The notes below the pieces were generated by a model, which was not told the DNA's origin, did not search any database, and saw only the letters and a program-made list of their open reading frames with translations. A stretch of 50,720 nt of DNA. It comes from Rhizobium sp. AQ_MP. Its GTDB lineage: Bacteria; Pseudomonadota; Alphaproteobacteria; Rhizobiales; Rhizobiaceae. The stretch covers positions 1-50,720 of the forward strand of contig NZ_JACJVI010000024.1 of assembly GCF_014237835.1 (NCBI RefSeq), given 5' to 3'. A program made the position numbers and the translations under genes. Below are positions 40,595-50,409 of the stretch, piece by piece (the stretch's first letter is position 1; every line of letters begins with the position of its first letter).

Positions 40595-41827
40595 ATGCCC
40601 GATACCCTGATCAAGGTCGATCTCAGCGAGTCGCCCTATACCAACGAGAAGATCCACAACCGCTGGCACCCGGACATTCCAATGGCCTGCTGGGTCGAGC
40701 CGGGGGACGACTTCCTGGTCGAGACCTATGACTGGACCGGCGGCCAGATCAAGAATAACGACGATGCTGCCGACGTTCGCGACGTCGATCTCAGCCAGGT
40801 GCATTTCCTGTCCGGACCGATCGGCGTCAAGGGGGCGCAGCCTGGCGACCTGCTGGTTGTCGACATCCTCGACATCGGTGCTTTCGACAACTCTCTCTGG
40901 GGCTTCAACGGCTTCTTCTCCAAGAAGAACGGCGGCGGCTTCCTGACCGAACACTTCCCCGAGGCGCAGAAGTCGATCTGGGACTTCCACGGGATGTTTA
41001 CCTCCTCGCGCCACGTGCCAGGGGTCAAATATGCCGGGCTCATCCATCCCGGCCTGATCGGCTGCCTGCCGGATCACAGGATGCTGGAGACGTGGAACAG
41101 CCGTGAAAAGGCCTTATTCGATACCGACCCGGCACGGGTGCCGGCCCTGGCGACGCTGCCGGATGGTGGGCCGACAGCCCACATGGGCAGCCTCAAGGGC
41201 GAGGCACACGACAAGGCTGCCGCAGAAGGCGCGCGCACCGTACCGCCGCGGGAACATGGCGGCAATTGTGACATCAAGGACCTGTCGCGTGGATCGAAGA
41301 TCTATTTCCCCGTTTATGTCGACGGCGCCGGTCTTTCGATGGGTGACCTGCATTTCAGCCAGGGCGATGGCGAGATCACCTTCTGCGGTGCGATCGAAAT
41401 GGCTGGATGGCTGCATATCAAGGTCTCGCTGATCAAGGACGGCATGTCGAAATACGGGATCAAGAACCCGATCTTCCGGCCGTCGCCGATCACGCCGAAG
41501 TATGACGACTACCTGATCTTCGAGGGCATTTCCGTCGACGAGAGTGGCACGCAGCATTACCTCGATGTGCACATCGCCTATCGCCAGGCTTGCCTCAACG
41601 CGATCGAATATATGACGAAGTTCGGTTATAGCCGGGCGCAAGCCTATGCCATTCTCGGCACGGCGCCGGTCCAGGGCCATATCTCCGGCGTTGTCGACAT
41701 TCCAAACGCCTGCGCCACGCTCTGGCTGCCGCTCGACATCTTCGAATTCGACATGAAGCCGGGTGCGGACGGGCCGAAGAAGTTCCTCGATGGCAAGATC
41801 GACGTGCCGTTGGCTCGCGACCTTTGA
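40595..41827 (+). CDS. fmdA: Formamidase (acetamidase/formamidase family)
   Basis: This 410-residue enzyme hydrolyses formamide to formate and ammonia. It belongs to the FmdA/AmdA family: MPDTLIKVDLSESPYTNEKI and NRWHPDIPMACWVEPGDDFL at the N-terminus, then REHGGNCDIKDLSRGSKIYF, VDGAGLSMGDLHFSQGDGEI and FCGAIEMAGWLHIKVSLIKD, the most conserved part. The length of about 405-410 residues equals the known formamidase of Methylophilus methylotrophus. A strong AAGGAAGGAG site precedes the ATG. It lies 45 bp behind UrtE in the same operon, which strongly suggests that the transporter brings in formamide or urea-like amides as a nitrogen source. The enzyme is cytoplasmic. Confidence 0.93.
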   Translation: MPDTLIKVDLSESPYTNEKIHNRWHPDIPMACWVEPGDDFLVETYDWTGGQIKNNDDAADVRDVDLSQVHFLSGPIGVKGAQPGDLLVVDILDIGAFDNSLWGFNGFFSKKNGGGFLTEHFPEAQKSIWDFHGMFTSSRHVPGVKYAGLIHPGLIGCLPDHRMLETWNSREKALFDTDPARVPALATLPDGGPTAHMGSLKGEAHDKAAAEGARTVPPREHGGNCDIKDLSRGSKIYFPVYVDGAGLSMGDLHFSQGDGEITFCGAIEMAGWLHIKVSLIKDGMSKYGIKNPIFRPSPITPKYDDYLIFEGISVDESGTQHYLDVHIAYRQACLNAIEYMTKFGYSRAQAYAILGTAPVQGHISGVVDIPNACATLWLPLDIFEFDMKPGADGPKKFLDGKIDVPLARDL

Positions 41828-41894
41828 CGCTCAGACGCAGGGCGCTGTACGGCCGTGTCCTGCGTCTTGATTTACATCCGGAGGAAGACCGATC

Positions 41895-42224
41895 ATGCCC
41901 AACTACGATTACAACTGCCCGGATTGCGGCGGCTTCACCGAGAACCGGCCAATGGCGATTTCGGGCGACCCTTGCGACTGCCCGCGATGCGGGACGCCTT
42001 CGCCAAGGGCCTTCTTCTCGACGCCCTTCTTCGCCTTGATGGACAAGGCGACGCGAACTGCGATTGGAACAAACGAGAAGGCGGCCCACGAACCCAAGAC
42101 ATCGAAGTCCCACGGGGCCGGCTGCAGCTGCTGTTCCGGCGCACCGAAACAGTCGAAGTCGGTGTATCGCGCGGATGGTGCCAAGGTCTTCCCCTCAGCT
42201 CGACCCTGGATGATCAGTCACTGA
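41895..42224 (+). CDS. fmdB: FmdB-family zinc-ribbon protein
   Basis: This 109-residue protein begins MPNYDYNCPDCGGFTENRPM. Two CxxC pairs (CPDC and CPRC) form a zinc ribbon, and FFSTPFFALMDKA follows. A cysteine-rich tail (GAGCSCCSGAPK) is extra. FmdB was named as a putative regulator of formamidase in Methylophilus, where it also follows fmdA. Its biochemical role is not established. The AT-rich leader with GGAGG precedes the ATG. This is the last gene of the amide operon. Confidence 0.88.
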   Translation: MPNYDYNCPDCGGFTENRPMAISGDPCDCPRCGTPSPRAFFSTPFFALMDKATRTAIGTNEKAAHEPKTSKSHGAGCSCCSGAPKQSKSVYRADGAKVFPSARPWMISH

Positions 42225-42866
42225 GGGTTGATCCGCATGGCGTTGGTGTTCCTGCGCAGGACCAAGATGCATGCCGGCGTGTCCTATCGGTGACGGAACG
42301 CTGATGCTCGTTTCATCTGAAAACCAATCCGCACGACGATAAGCGACAAGACCTTACCTTACCCGCTGTCCGAGCGGACCGTCGTTTCGCCGCGCCCGCA
42401 ACGAACATGGTGTCGCTTTCCGCTTTACCGCAGGGGCCGCCTGGCGGGAAAACCGCACTGTCCCTTCGAGTTTTGTTCTTGATGCCCCCTGCGATGTGCT
42501 TCATGGCTGGTGGCTTGTCGAACGAGGAAGCTGGTTCATCTGTCCTACTGCGGCAGTCCAGATGTGTCGATTTGCAATTCTGCATGGCGAGCCGGGTACG
42601 GAGCTGTCCTGTGAAAGAGCACGAGCCACTGAACTCAAGGTTACTTCGGTAGGGAGAGAACTTGTGCTCTTCCATGCGATGGCATTCTAGAAAGTATAAA
42701 ATTTTAATAGACCGTCGAAAACTCGGCTTTTTTCCTCCGAAATTAACTTCAAGTTCAATATTGGCCTATGCAAGCATAACAGGTTATGCGGCCTAGGTTA
42801 ACAAACTATTGCGTCTTCCCTTTATCAGGATTTAACTGCATCCAACTTGTTAAGGGGTGAGTTACC
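42225..42866. other. Non-coding region and promoter of the adhesin gene
   Basis: No gene is supported in these 642 bp. The left part (42225-42660) has normal GC and only random frames. The right part (42680-42866) is AT-rich and should contain the adhesin promoter. A perfect inverted repeat, GCATAAC (42774-42780) with GTTATGC (42783-42789) and a 2-base spacer, lies 78-93 bp before the adhesin ATG and may be an operator. AAGGGG precedes the ATG. Confidence 0.5.
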
Positions 42867-45800
42867 ATGTCCATCGAAGATCCGCGTCTCTCCAGCATCG
42901 ATAATACTTCCGCAGCCAAGGATTTCGACTCTGCGGTCGAGCAGGATCTGGGTTTCGTTCGCGAGACTGTAGAAGGAATTGAAGTCGCTCAGGCGGAAAC
43001 GCCCGACAACCGCACCGATCGTCTCCCGGCTCAGCAGCCTGTCCAGACGGCAGCTGCGACGATCCCGAGCGAAGTCACGCCGAACGCGCAGAACGTCGTC
43101 ACGCTGCCAGCCGGCATCGAACTCGACAACCTCGAATTCCAGGTCGACGGCGACAATCTCGTCCTCGTCCTCGCCGACGGCACCGAAATAACCGTCATCG
43201 GCGGCGCAGCCAACATTCCGACCTTCGTCATCGGCGATGTCGAGCTGCCGCAGGTTGCTCTCTTTGCAGCCCTGGAAGACTCCAACATCAACGTGGCAGC
43301 CGGTCCGGATGGTACCTTCTCGGCACAGTCGACACCTGCCGCCAGCCGGAACTTCAACGATAATCCAATCGACGCGGGTCCGGAAGAGTTCGCTCTGGCG
43401 GATCTGCTGGGCGATACCGAGTTCGGCGACGAATTTCGTACGGCTGCGGTTTTCGGCGGCGCTGGCCGACCCTCCATCCCGAGCCCCCTGACGACCGCTC
43501 TGCTGGGCAATTCAAGCTCCGGCGACGAAGTTCGTACGGCGGTTTTCGGCGGCGCTGGCCGCCCCTCCATCCCGAGCCCGCTGACCACCTCTTTCATCTA
43601 CGATGAAGCTGTCATTGCCGGCGGCGAAGGCGTCAGGATCTTTAACGGTCGTCTGCCGTTCAATCCGGGCCCGGATTCGGGGCCGATTTCCGCGATCCGT
43701 TTCACCGGTGCGTCCGATGTGGATGAGGGGGATGGCCTGAAGGTCCTCAGCGGCTTCACGTCGGGCGGTCTCCCGATCACGGTCAGAAGCTTGCCGGCGC
43801 CGACCGACGGCACGGATCTGGACTTCGTTGCGCTCGAGGGTCGTGATTCAGGCGGCAACCTGGTGTTCACCATTACAGTCACCAATCGCGTTACGGGTGA
43901 CTTTACATTCGAACTCGTCGGTAAGCTTGAGCATCCGGACGCAGGCCGCAACGGTTCGCAGGATGATCTGGACGATCTTCTGCGGCTCGGCTTCACCTAC
44001 ACGGTTACCGACCGCGATGGCGACAGCGTCACAGGCTCCTTCAATATCGACATACAAGACGATGCTCCGACCATCGGTACGCCGGTTGGTGGAGTGCTGA
44101 CCGAAGATACATTGCCTTCCGGCAATGGCGAGGGCGAGGGACCCGAGCCCGAATTCAAGATCTTGTTCGACAGTCCGTTCTCAGACTTCCAGGCTTCCAC
44201 CGCCCAGGGTTCTCTTGCAATCCGTTGGGGGGCTGACAACGATCTGAAGAACGAGGATGTCACTGACGGAAACTTCAACGACGACGATCCGGTCGGCCGC
44301 ACGGTCAGCTTCACGGGGCTGACGACTGAGTCGAGCTATGCCGAAATCGTTGCTGCCATTCCCGCGCTGAACGGGTTGAAATCCGATGGAATTCCGCTTG
44401 ATTACCGTATCGAGCGGACTGTCGTGAGCGGCGTGTGGAACGGCGGTTACCAGTTGATCGCGTTCAAGAGCATGTTGATCCCGTCTGTCATCGACGGTGG
44501 TGATGATTTGGCCCCTGCTCGGATCTCCGAGGGCGACTTCTTCAGTGATGTTTTCATCATCACGCTCGATCCAACGACGGCCAATGGCTCTTACACGTTC
44601 GAGTTGATCGGCAATCTCGATCACTATGTGCCCGGCACAAACAACAGCGAAGGGCCTGTCTTCGGTCCACTGGTCTTGGAAGGGGATGACGCTCAGCCTT
44701 CGTTCACGGGCGTACCGGTCGCCTTCCTCGACTTCACCATTCCCTTTACCGCGACGGACTCCGACGGTGACAGTGTCGATGGCACAGTCACGGTTCGCGT
44801 CGAAGACGATGAACCTGTTGCCCGCGGCGAGAAGCTCGAATTCACGGTCGACGAGGATGACATCTCGACGATTGGCAAGGAGTACCCAGGTGAATCGCTT
44901 GGTACCAGCCCGAATGACGGTGCGGTGCGCGACGGCTCGTTCACGGGCGACCAGTTCTCCAACGGGCCAGGGCCTGCAACCGTTTCGGGCAATCTTTACG
45001 GGATTGTCGATTTCGGTGCCGACAACCGCTCGACCCGGTTCTCGATCATCGACGAAGCGGCAGCCCGTGCCGAGCTGGCCAAGCTGGGATTGACCTCCAA
45101 GGGCGGGCCACTGTCCTTCGACGTCATCGACAACACGCTCTACGCATTCGTCAATGCCGGAGCGCCGGGCGTCGTCTACAATGCCGGTCAGGACCGCCTG
45201 GTGTTCTCCCTTCAGGTCGACTCATGGGGGTATTTCACGTTCGAACTCCACGATCAGCTCGACCATGTTCGCCCTGACTCCGGTGCGGATCAGAACTCCA
45301 ATCTGCAGGACATCCTGCCGCTGGTCGACGTCACCGCAATCGATTTCGGTGCCGTGATCCAAGCCACCGATTACGACGGCGACAGCACGCCGCTGACTGG
45401 CTTCGTCTCCATCACCATCACGGACGACGTTCCGGAACTCGTTCGCGGTGCTTCCGAACACCGCACGATCGACGAAGACGATATCTCCACGATTGGCGAC
45501 CGTATTCCTGGTGAATCGCTCGGAACGAGCCCGAACGATGGCGGTGCCGATGACTCCTACACCGACAGCCCCGCGAACAATCGCCCCGGTCCGGCCTTCA
45601 TTTCCGGCACGCTGGCCAACCTGGTGAAGTCGGGTGCCGACGAAGCGCTGACCTTCTCCTTCATCAACGGTGATGTTGCCCGCGGCATGCTGGAGAGACT
45701 CGGCCTTTCTTCCAAGGGGGCGGAGCTCAGCTACGAGATTCGTGACGGCGTCCTCTACGCCTTCGACAACGCTGGCCCTGATCTTGGCAGGAGCTACGAT

Positions 45801-48800
45801 CCGCAGTTCGGTGATCGTCTGGTTTTCGAACTGAGGTTGAATGCCAACGGCTCTTACGAGTTTCGTCTTTACGACCAGCTTGACCACGACGCGCCCGGCG
45901 ATGATTTCCGGGAACGGCCGACCAATTCCGATGAAAACTTTGACCTCCAGGACGGTCTGGCCTTCCGCGACGTCACCTCAATCAACTTCGGCGGGCTCAT
46001 CAAGGCTACCGACTATGACGGTGACAGCGTTTCGCTGGACAACGTGTTCTCGATCAAGATCCGGGACGACGTTCCGGAACTGAGTGGCGCGAAAGAAAAC
46101 CGCTTCATCGATGAAGACGACATCAAGAACAACCAATCGAGCGGCACCAGCCCGAACGACGGCGACAGCATCGACAAGTCCTTTACCGGCAGCCCGAGCA
46201 GCAATGGTGAAGGCCCGGCCTTCATTTCCGGCTCGCTCGCCAACCTGATCAAGGGCGGTGCCGACGACACCGTGAAGTTCTCCTTCATCAACGAGAACAC
46301 TGCCCGGTCGACCCTCGACCTTCTGGGGCTCAAGTCCCAGGGCGCTGAACTCAGCTACGACATTCGCGATGGCGTGCTCTATGCCTTCGACAATGCCGGC
46401 CCACAGAAGGGCGATAGCTATGATCCGGACAATGGCGATCGTCTCGTCTTCAAGCTGACGCTCAACGAGAACGGCTCCTATACGTTCGAACTGGTCGACC
46501 AGCTTGACCACGATCGTCCCTATGCGGGCGCCAACGAAAACATCGATCTGCAGAACGGTCCCCGGGTCATCGAGGTCGAGGCCATCGATTTCGGTTCGAT
46601 CATCAAGGCGACCGACTATGACGGCGACAGCGTTGTGCTGAAGAACGCCTTCTCGATCACGATCAAGGACGACATTCCGGTCCTCAGCGGCGTCAAGGAA
46701 GACCGCACCATCGATGAGGACGACATCTCGACCATCGGTGCAAATGTACCGGGTGAATCGCTCGGTACCAGCCCCAATGATGGCGCCGAGCAAGACAAGT
46801 CCTATACGGACAGCCCCAGCAACAACCAGCCCGGGCCCGCTTTCATCTCCGGTTCGCTCGCAAATCTGGTGAAAGGCGGTGCAGACGATCCGCTCACCTT
46901 CGCGTTCATCAATGAGGCTTCGATCCGCAGTCAGCTCTCGGCCCTCGGCCTCAAGTCGAAGGGCGAGCTTCTGAGCTTCGACCTTCAGGCGGACGGTGTC
47001 CTCTACGCCTTTGACAACAAGGGCCCCTATACGGGTGAAAGCTACGACAAGAACGACGACCGTCTGGTCTTTTCGCTGAAGCTCAATCAAGACGGCTCCT
47101 ATGAGTTCCGTCTTTTCGACCAGCTCGACCACGACCGTCCGTTTGATGACAATGGCGACGGTCAGGGTATCGCGGATCAGAATACCGATCTGCAGAATTC
47201 CCCGTCGGTCCCGGATGTCACCTCGATCAACTTCGGCAAGCTGATCACCGCGACGGACTTTGACGGCGACTCGGTTCCCCTGGACGGCGCCTTCACCATC
47301 AAGGTGACCGACGACGTTCCGACCGCTACTGCTCGCAACACCAACGAGAGGCTTGTGGTTGACGAAACGGCTGGGACGCAGGATGACGATACCTCGGCGC
47401 TCACGATCTTTGACAGCGTGACCCTCAAGGGCTCCGACCCAGATATGACGGCTCAGTTCGCCCAGCAGGCGAACTTCGTCGCCGCCGAAGTTAACGTCGG
47501 CGCCGATGACGACGTGAAGATCGAGTGGGATCTGAAAATCATCGGTGGAAACGGCACCCCCTCGGGCCTCTTCACCACGGATGGCCGCTCGATCGTGCTG
47601 TTCCTGGAGAACGGCCTGGTTGTAGGCCGCTATGACTCGAACGGTAACTCCACCGTCGACGCGTCCGACCGGGCCGCGTTTGCCCTGGATCTTTCGGACA
47701 CTGGCACCCTTTCTCTGGTCCAGTATGTCTCGATCAAGCACGATGATTATCCGTTCGACCACGACGAAACCGATGACGCGACTGACGGCAACCCGTCGAC
47801 TGCGCTGCAGACGCTTGCCGGCAAGATCAACGCCGTCCTCACCGTCACCGATTACGACGACGACAAGGCTGTCAGCGAAGTGGAAGTCGGCGGTCGGATC
47901 CGGTTCGAAGACGACGGCCCGGTTGCGATCGGCGAAAGCGCAACGGTTCGCGAATCCGACCCGGCAGTGGGCGGCAATCTGATCCTCGCCTTCGACGTTT
48001 CGGGCAGCATGTCTGAGCCGGTCGACGGTCAGGGCTCCGCGTCCCGCCTCAGCGTGGCCAAGCAGGCAGCGATCAACCTGATCACGGCGAGCGACGCTGC
48101 CATGGTCATGATCGTAACCTTCGCCAGCAATGCCAGAGCAGAAGAATGGATGACGAAGGACCAAGCCATCGCCTATATCCGGAACAACATCCCGAACCCC
48201 TATGGTGGCACCGAGTATGACGACGCTGTTGAAGCCATCATGGATGCGAACAGCGGCCATAACCTGACAGGCACCAACACGTCTCTGTACTTCTTTTCCG
48301 ATGGTCGGGTCGATGATGATGACGATTTGAGCAATTCTGAGTTGCGGGATTGGGAGAACTTCCTTCGCGATAACGATATCGACTCCTACGCAGTCGGCGT
48401 CGGCAACAACGTGTCGGAAAATGACAGTGATCTCGGCCAGATCGCGTTCCCGAACAATGTCGATAATGTCATTGTGATCACCTCGCCCACAGACCCGATT
48501 CTTCTCGGAACTGTCGGTGCGCCCGTTGTCCCGACAACAGCCTCCGGCAACGTCCGCGCCAATGATAGCTTCGGCGCCGATGGTGGCCGCATTCTGTCGA
48601 TCACGGTCGGTGGGGTAACCTACACTTGGGATGGCGCCACCACGATCACAAAGTCGGGTATGCAAACCGGGACGATCACCGGTGTAAGCATAGCGGTGAA
48701 CAGCCCGCTCGATGGGACGCTGATCTTCAACTTCCAAACCGGCGAATGGACCTACAACGCTCCGGCGGAGCTGGTGTCCAATTCGACCGAAACCTTCACC

Positions 48801-50360
48801 TACACGCTTGTCGATGGTGATGGCGATACGACTACGGCCAACCTGGTGGTAAACGTGCAGGCGGTCAATGACGCTCCAGAAGCGTTTGCCGACAAGATCA
48901 TCACCAATGCGGGCGTGGGAACGGAATTTGAGGTGCCGGATTGGGCGCTGTTGTTCAACGACACTGATGTCGACAGTGATAATCTCTCTGTCACGTCGAT
49001 CTCGGAGCGCAGTGGGCTGGACGCGTATACGAGCCCCGACGGCGTGATTGTCATCGACACGGGCCGAGTTGGGGGCCGCTTCGACTATCGCGCGTTCGAC
49101 GGTGAAGACTACTCCAACTCTGCCCGCGTTACAGTGGAGCAGCGCTATTCCGACACGCTGAACGGCACAAACGGCGATGAGATTATTGTCGGAGTTGCAA
49201 AGCCCGTGGGGCAAATCACGACCATTAAGTTCTCCAACAGCTATGATGTTGGCGACGTGGTGGAGATTACTTTGAATGGCAAGATCTTCTCTCACACGGT
49301 GGTGGCAGACGGAACTTCGGCAACTGCTGTGTACAATGCTCTGCTGATGACAGCGCCGGTGGGGGGCGGGCAGACTTTGCAACAACTGCTGAATTCCGAG
49401 GGGATAGATCGTGATTGGTCCGGAACGACCGTTACCCTGACGGGTGAGCCGGGAACCGACAATGCCTTTTCGGTAAGCGCGGACATCGCGAACGCACCCT
49501 CGATGTCACGTTACACTCGGACCGTCGATTTTCCGAATACAATCACCAAGTTCAACTCTGGCCAAGACAGCCAAATCCACTTGGTCATTGGCAACGAAAC
49601 CTACATCGTTAACTCGCTCAACGGTGGCAGCGGCCATGACAAACGGTTTGACGTCGCTGCAGCTAGCCTTGTTCAGCAAATCAATAATGATACAACCAAG
49701 CCTCAAGGTTTGATAAGCGTTGCTTATAATAGTGATTTCAACAGCTTTGTTTTGACCACGTCTCAGCCGCTGAGCGTCTCGGCGTATACTACCGCCAAAA
49801 CTAAGAACTTCTACGGATGGGAGATAGACGCAACTCCGACCATCGGTCAGTCTGTGCTCGTATCCTCGACAACGCCGCATGAAAAGCCGGATGTTGATAC
49901 CGTTCAGAATGCCGACGACGGTGGTGTTACCATCAACGGTCTGGGCGGCCACGACATCTTGATTGGTAGCGATGGCGACGACCTCATGAATGGCGGTACC
50001 GGCAACGATGTTGTGTTCGGTGGTCTGGGGAGAGACATACTGACCGGTGGTAGCGGTGCTGACACTTTCGTGTTCGATCAGACCGCCTTCGATGACATGG
50101 ATGTTCGTGACGTGATTACCGACTACAAGCTTTCGGAGGGCGATACTTTGGACGTATCCGCGCTTCTTGACAGCCTGCTCGGTGAAGCGGCAACGGCAAG
50201 CCAGAGAATGGCCGCGATCGATACCAGGCTTGAGGGCGGCAACACGGTTGTCACCATTGGAACGGGAAGCAATGCGACGGATATTGCCGTCCTCAACGGG
50301 GTTCATGATGTGAAGTTCCTCTACGACGACAAGCACACTGTCGTCACCCCGCACGACTGA
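42867..50360 (+). CDS. Giant RTX adhesin with T1SS-143-type repeats, vWA domain and type I secretion C-terminus
   Basis: This 2,497-residue acidic protein is built for type I secretion and surface adhesion. The N-terminal part (1-170) has VVTLPAGIELDNLEF and IPTFVIGDVELPQVAL. Residues 187-242 hold a 25-residue duplication. About 243-650 contain two divergent beta units ending in DDAPTIG and EDDEPVA. About 661-1485 hold four repeats of roughly 200 residues. A further unit spans about 1490-1690. A von Willebrand A domain has its metal site at D1710 (FDVSGSMS). VCBS/Ig-like segments follow (VNDAPEAFADK, NDTDVDSDNLSV). Calcium-binding nonapeptides (GGTGNDVVFGG type) lie at about 2355-2403, then VRDVITDYKLSEGDTLDVSA and a secretion signal. 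No type I secretion genes are visible within the window. Confidence 0.92.
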   Translation: MSIEDPRLSSIDNTSAAKDFDSAVEQDLGFVRETVEGIEVAQAETPDNRTDRLPAQQPVQTAAATIPSEVTPNAQNVVTLPAGIELDNLEFQVDGDNLVLVLADGTEITVIGGAANIPTFVIGDVELPQVALFAALEDSNINVAAGPDGTFSAQSTPAASRNFNDNPIDAGPEEFALADLLGDTEFGDEFRTAAVFGGAGRPSIPSPLTTALLGNSSSGDEVRTAVFGGAGRPSIPSPLTTSFIYDEAVIAGGEGVRIFNGRLPFNPGPDSGPISAIRFTGASDVDEGDGLKVLSGFTSGGLPITVRSLPAPTDGTDLDFVALEGRDSGGNLVFTITVTNRVTGDFTFELVGKLEHPDAGRNGSQDDLDDLLRLGFTYTVTDRDGDSVTGSFNIDIQDDAPTIGTPVGGVLTEDTLPSGNGEGEGPEPEFKILFDSPFSDFQASTAQGSLAIRWGADNDLKNEDVTDGNFNDDDPVGRTVSFTGLTTESSYAEIVAAIPALNGLKSDGIPLDYRIERTVVSGVWNGGYQLIAFKSMLIPSVIDGGDDLAPARISEGDFFSDVFIITLDPTTANGSYTFELIGNLDHYVPGTNNSEGPVFGPLVLEGDDAQPSFTGVPVAFLDFTIPFTATDSDGDSVDGTVTVRVEDDEPVARGEKLEFTVDEDDISTIGKEYPGESLGTSPNDGAVRDGSFTGDQFSNGPGPATVSGNLYGIVDFGADNRSTRFSIIDEAAARAELAKLGLTSKGGPLSFDVIDNTLYAFVNAGAPGVVYNAGQDRLVFSLQVDSWGYFTFELHDQLDHVRPDSGADQNSNLQDILPLVDVTAIDFGAVIQATDYDGDSTPLTGFVSITITDDVPELVRGASEHRTIDEDDISTIGDRIPGESLGTSPNDGGADDSYTDSPANNRPGPAFISGTLANLVKSGADEALTFSFINGDVARGMLERLGLSSKGAELSYEIRDGVLYAFDNAGPDLGRSYDPQFGDRLVFELRLNANGSYEFRLYDQLDHDAPGDDFRERPTNSDENFDLQDGLAFRDVTSINFGGLIKATDYDGDSVSLDNVFSIKIRDDVPELSGAKENRFIDEDDIKNNQSSGTSPNDGDSIDKSFTGSPSSNGEGPAFISGSLANLIKGGADDTVKFSFINENTARSTLDLLGLKSQGAELSYDIRDGVLYAFDNAGPQKGDSYDPDNGDRLVFKLTLNENGSYTFELVDQLDHDRPYAGANENIDLQNGPRVIEVEAIDFGSIIKATDYDGDSVVLKNAFSITIKDDIPVLSGVKEDRTIDEDDISTIGANVPGESLGTSPNDGAEQDKSYTDSPSNNQPGPAFISGSLANLVKGGADDPLTFAFINEASIRSQLSALGLKSKGELLSFDLQADGVLYAFDNKGPYTGESYDKNDDRLVFSLKLNQDGSYEFRLFDQLDHDRPFDDNGDGQGIADQNTDLQNSPSVPDVTSINFGKLITATDFDGDSVPLDGAFTIKVTDDVPTATARNTNERLVVDETAGTQDDDTSALTIFDSVTLKGSDPDMTAQFAQQANFVAAEVNVGADDDVKIEWDLKIIGGNGTPSGLFTTDGRSIVLFLENGLVVGRYDSNGNSTVDASDRAAFALDLSDTGTLSLVQYVSIKHDDYPFDHDETDDATDGNPSTALQTLAGKINAVLTVTDYDDDKAVSEVEVGGRIRFEDDGPVAIGESATVRESDPAVGGNLILAFDVSGSMSEPVDGQGSASRLSVAKQAAINLITASDAAMVMIVTFASNARAEEWMTKDQAIAYIRNNIPNPYGGTEYDDAVEAIMDANSGHNLTGTNTSLYFFSDGRVDDDDDLSNSELRDWENFLRDNDIDSYAVGVGNNVSENDSDLGQIAFPNNVDNVIVITSPTDPILLGTVGAPVVPTTASGNVRANDSFGADGGRILSITVGGVTYTWDGATTITKSGMQTGTITGVSIAVNSPLDGTLIFNFQTGEWTYNAPAELVSNSTETFTYTLVDGDGDTTTANLVVNVQAVNDAPEAFADKIITNAGVGTEFEVPDWALLFNDTDVDSDNLSVTSISERSGLDAYTSPDGVIVIDTGRVGGRFDYRAFDGEDYSNSARVTVEQRYSDTLNGTNGDEIIVGVAKPVGQITTIKFSNSYDVGDVVEITLNGKIFSHTVVADGTSATAVYNALLMTAPVGGGQTLQQLLNSEGIDRDWSGTTVTLTGEPGTDNAFSVSADIANAPSMSRYTRTVDFPNTITKFNSGQDSQIHLVIGNETYIVNSLNGGSGHDKRFDVAAASLVQQINNDTTKPQGLISVAYNSDFNSFVLTTSQPLSVSAYTTAKTKNFYGWEIDATPTIGQSVLVSSTTPHEKPDVDTVQNADDGGVTINGLGGHDILIGSDGDDLMNGGTGNDVVFGGLGRDILTGGSGADTFVFDQTAFDDMDVRDVITDYKLSEGDTLDVSALLDSLLGEAATASQRMAAIDTRLEGGNTVVTIGTGSNATDIAVLNGVHDVKFLYDDKHTVVTPHD
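43425..43592 (+). repeat. Recent tandem duplication in the adhesin N-terminal region
   Basis: A unit of about 75 bp at 43425-43497 (encoding GDEFRTAAVFGGAGRPSIPS and onward) is repeated at 43521-43592 (GDEVRTAVFGGAGRPSIPSP). DNA identity is high, including synonymous positions such as TTTTCGGCGGCGCTGGCCG, and one alanine codon differs in number. The near identity at DNA level indicates recent slippage or unequal exchange. Confidence 0.85.
44847..47320 (+). repeat. Four tandem repeats of about 600 bp coding for adhesin domains
   Basis: Each unit begins with (I/V)DEDDI, near 44847, 45468, 46107 and 46710. The spacings are 621, 639 and 603 bp, and the last unit runs to about 47320. Shared phrases are GTSPNDG, GPAFISGSLANLV, LYAFDNAGP, DQLDHDRP, INFGxLIxATDYDGDSV and a closing DDVPEL. 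Unit 3 lacks the STIG-to-PGESL segment (DDIKNNQSSGTSPNDG), a short internal deletion. The first unit is the most divergent and units 2-4 are the closest. Confidence 0.88.
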
Positions 50361-50381
50361 CACACCTCCTGATTGAAGATG

Positions 50382-50409
50382 AAAAGGGCGCCCATCCGGC
50401 GCCCTTTTT
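50382..50409 (+). terminator. Intrinsic terminator after the adhesin gene
   Basis: GGGCGCC at 50386-50392 pairs with GGCGCCC at 50398-50404 around a 5-base loop. It is flanked by AAAA on the left and TTTTT on the right, the standard form of a rho-independent terminator. It starts 21 bp after the adhesin stop codon. The flanking A/T runs would make it work in both directions. Confidence 0.88.

Noticed and set aside
42313..42675. Short frames of 60-120 codons on both strands in the spacer before the adhesin.
   Set aside because: They have no ribosome sites of note, no motifs and overlapping frames of similar length on both strands.
45978..49385. A long open frame on the minus strand opposite the adhesin repeats, about 1,135 codons.
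   Set aside because: It mirrors the repeats of the sense gene, has no recognisable domain, and arises from strong codon bias in a repetitive acidic protein. The sense frame is clearly coding.
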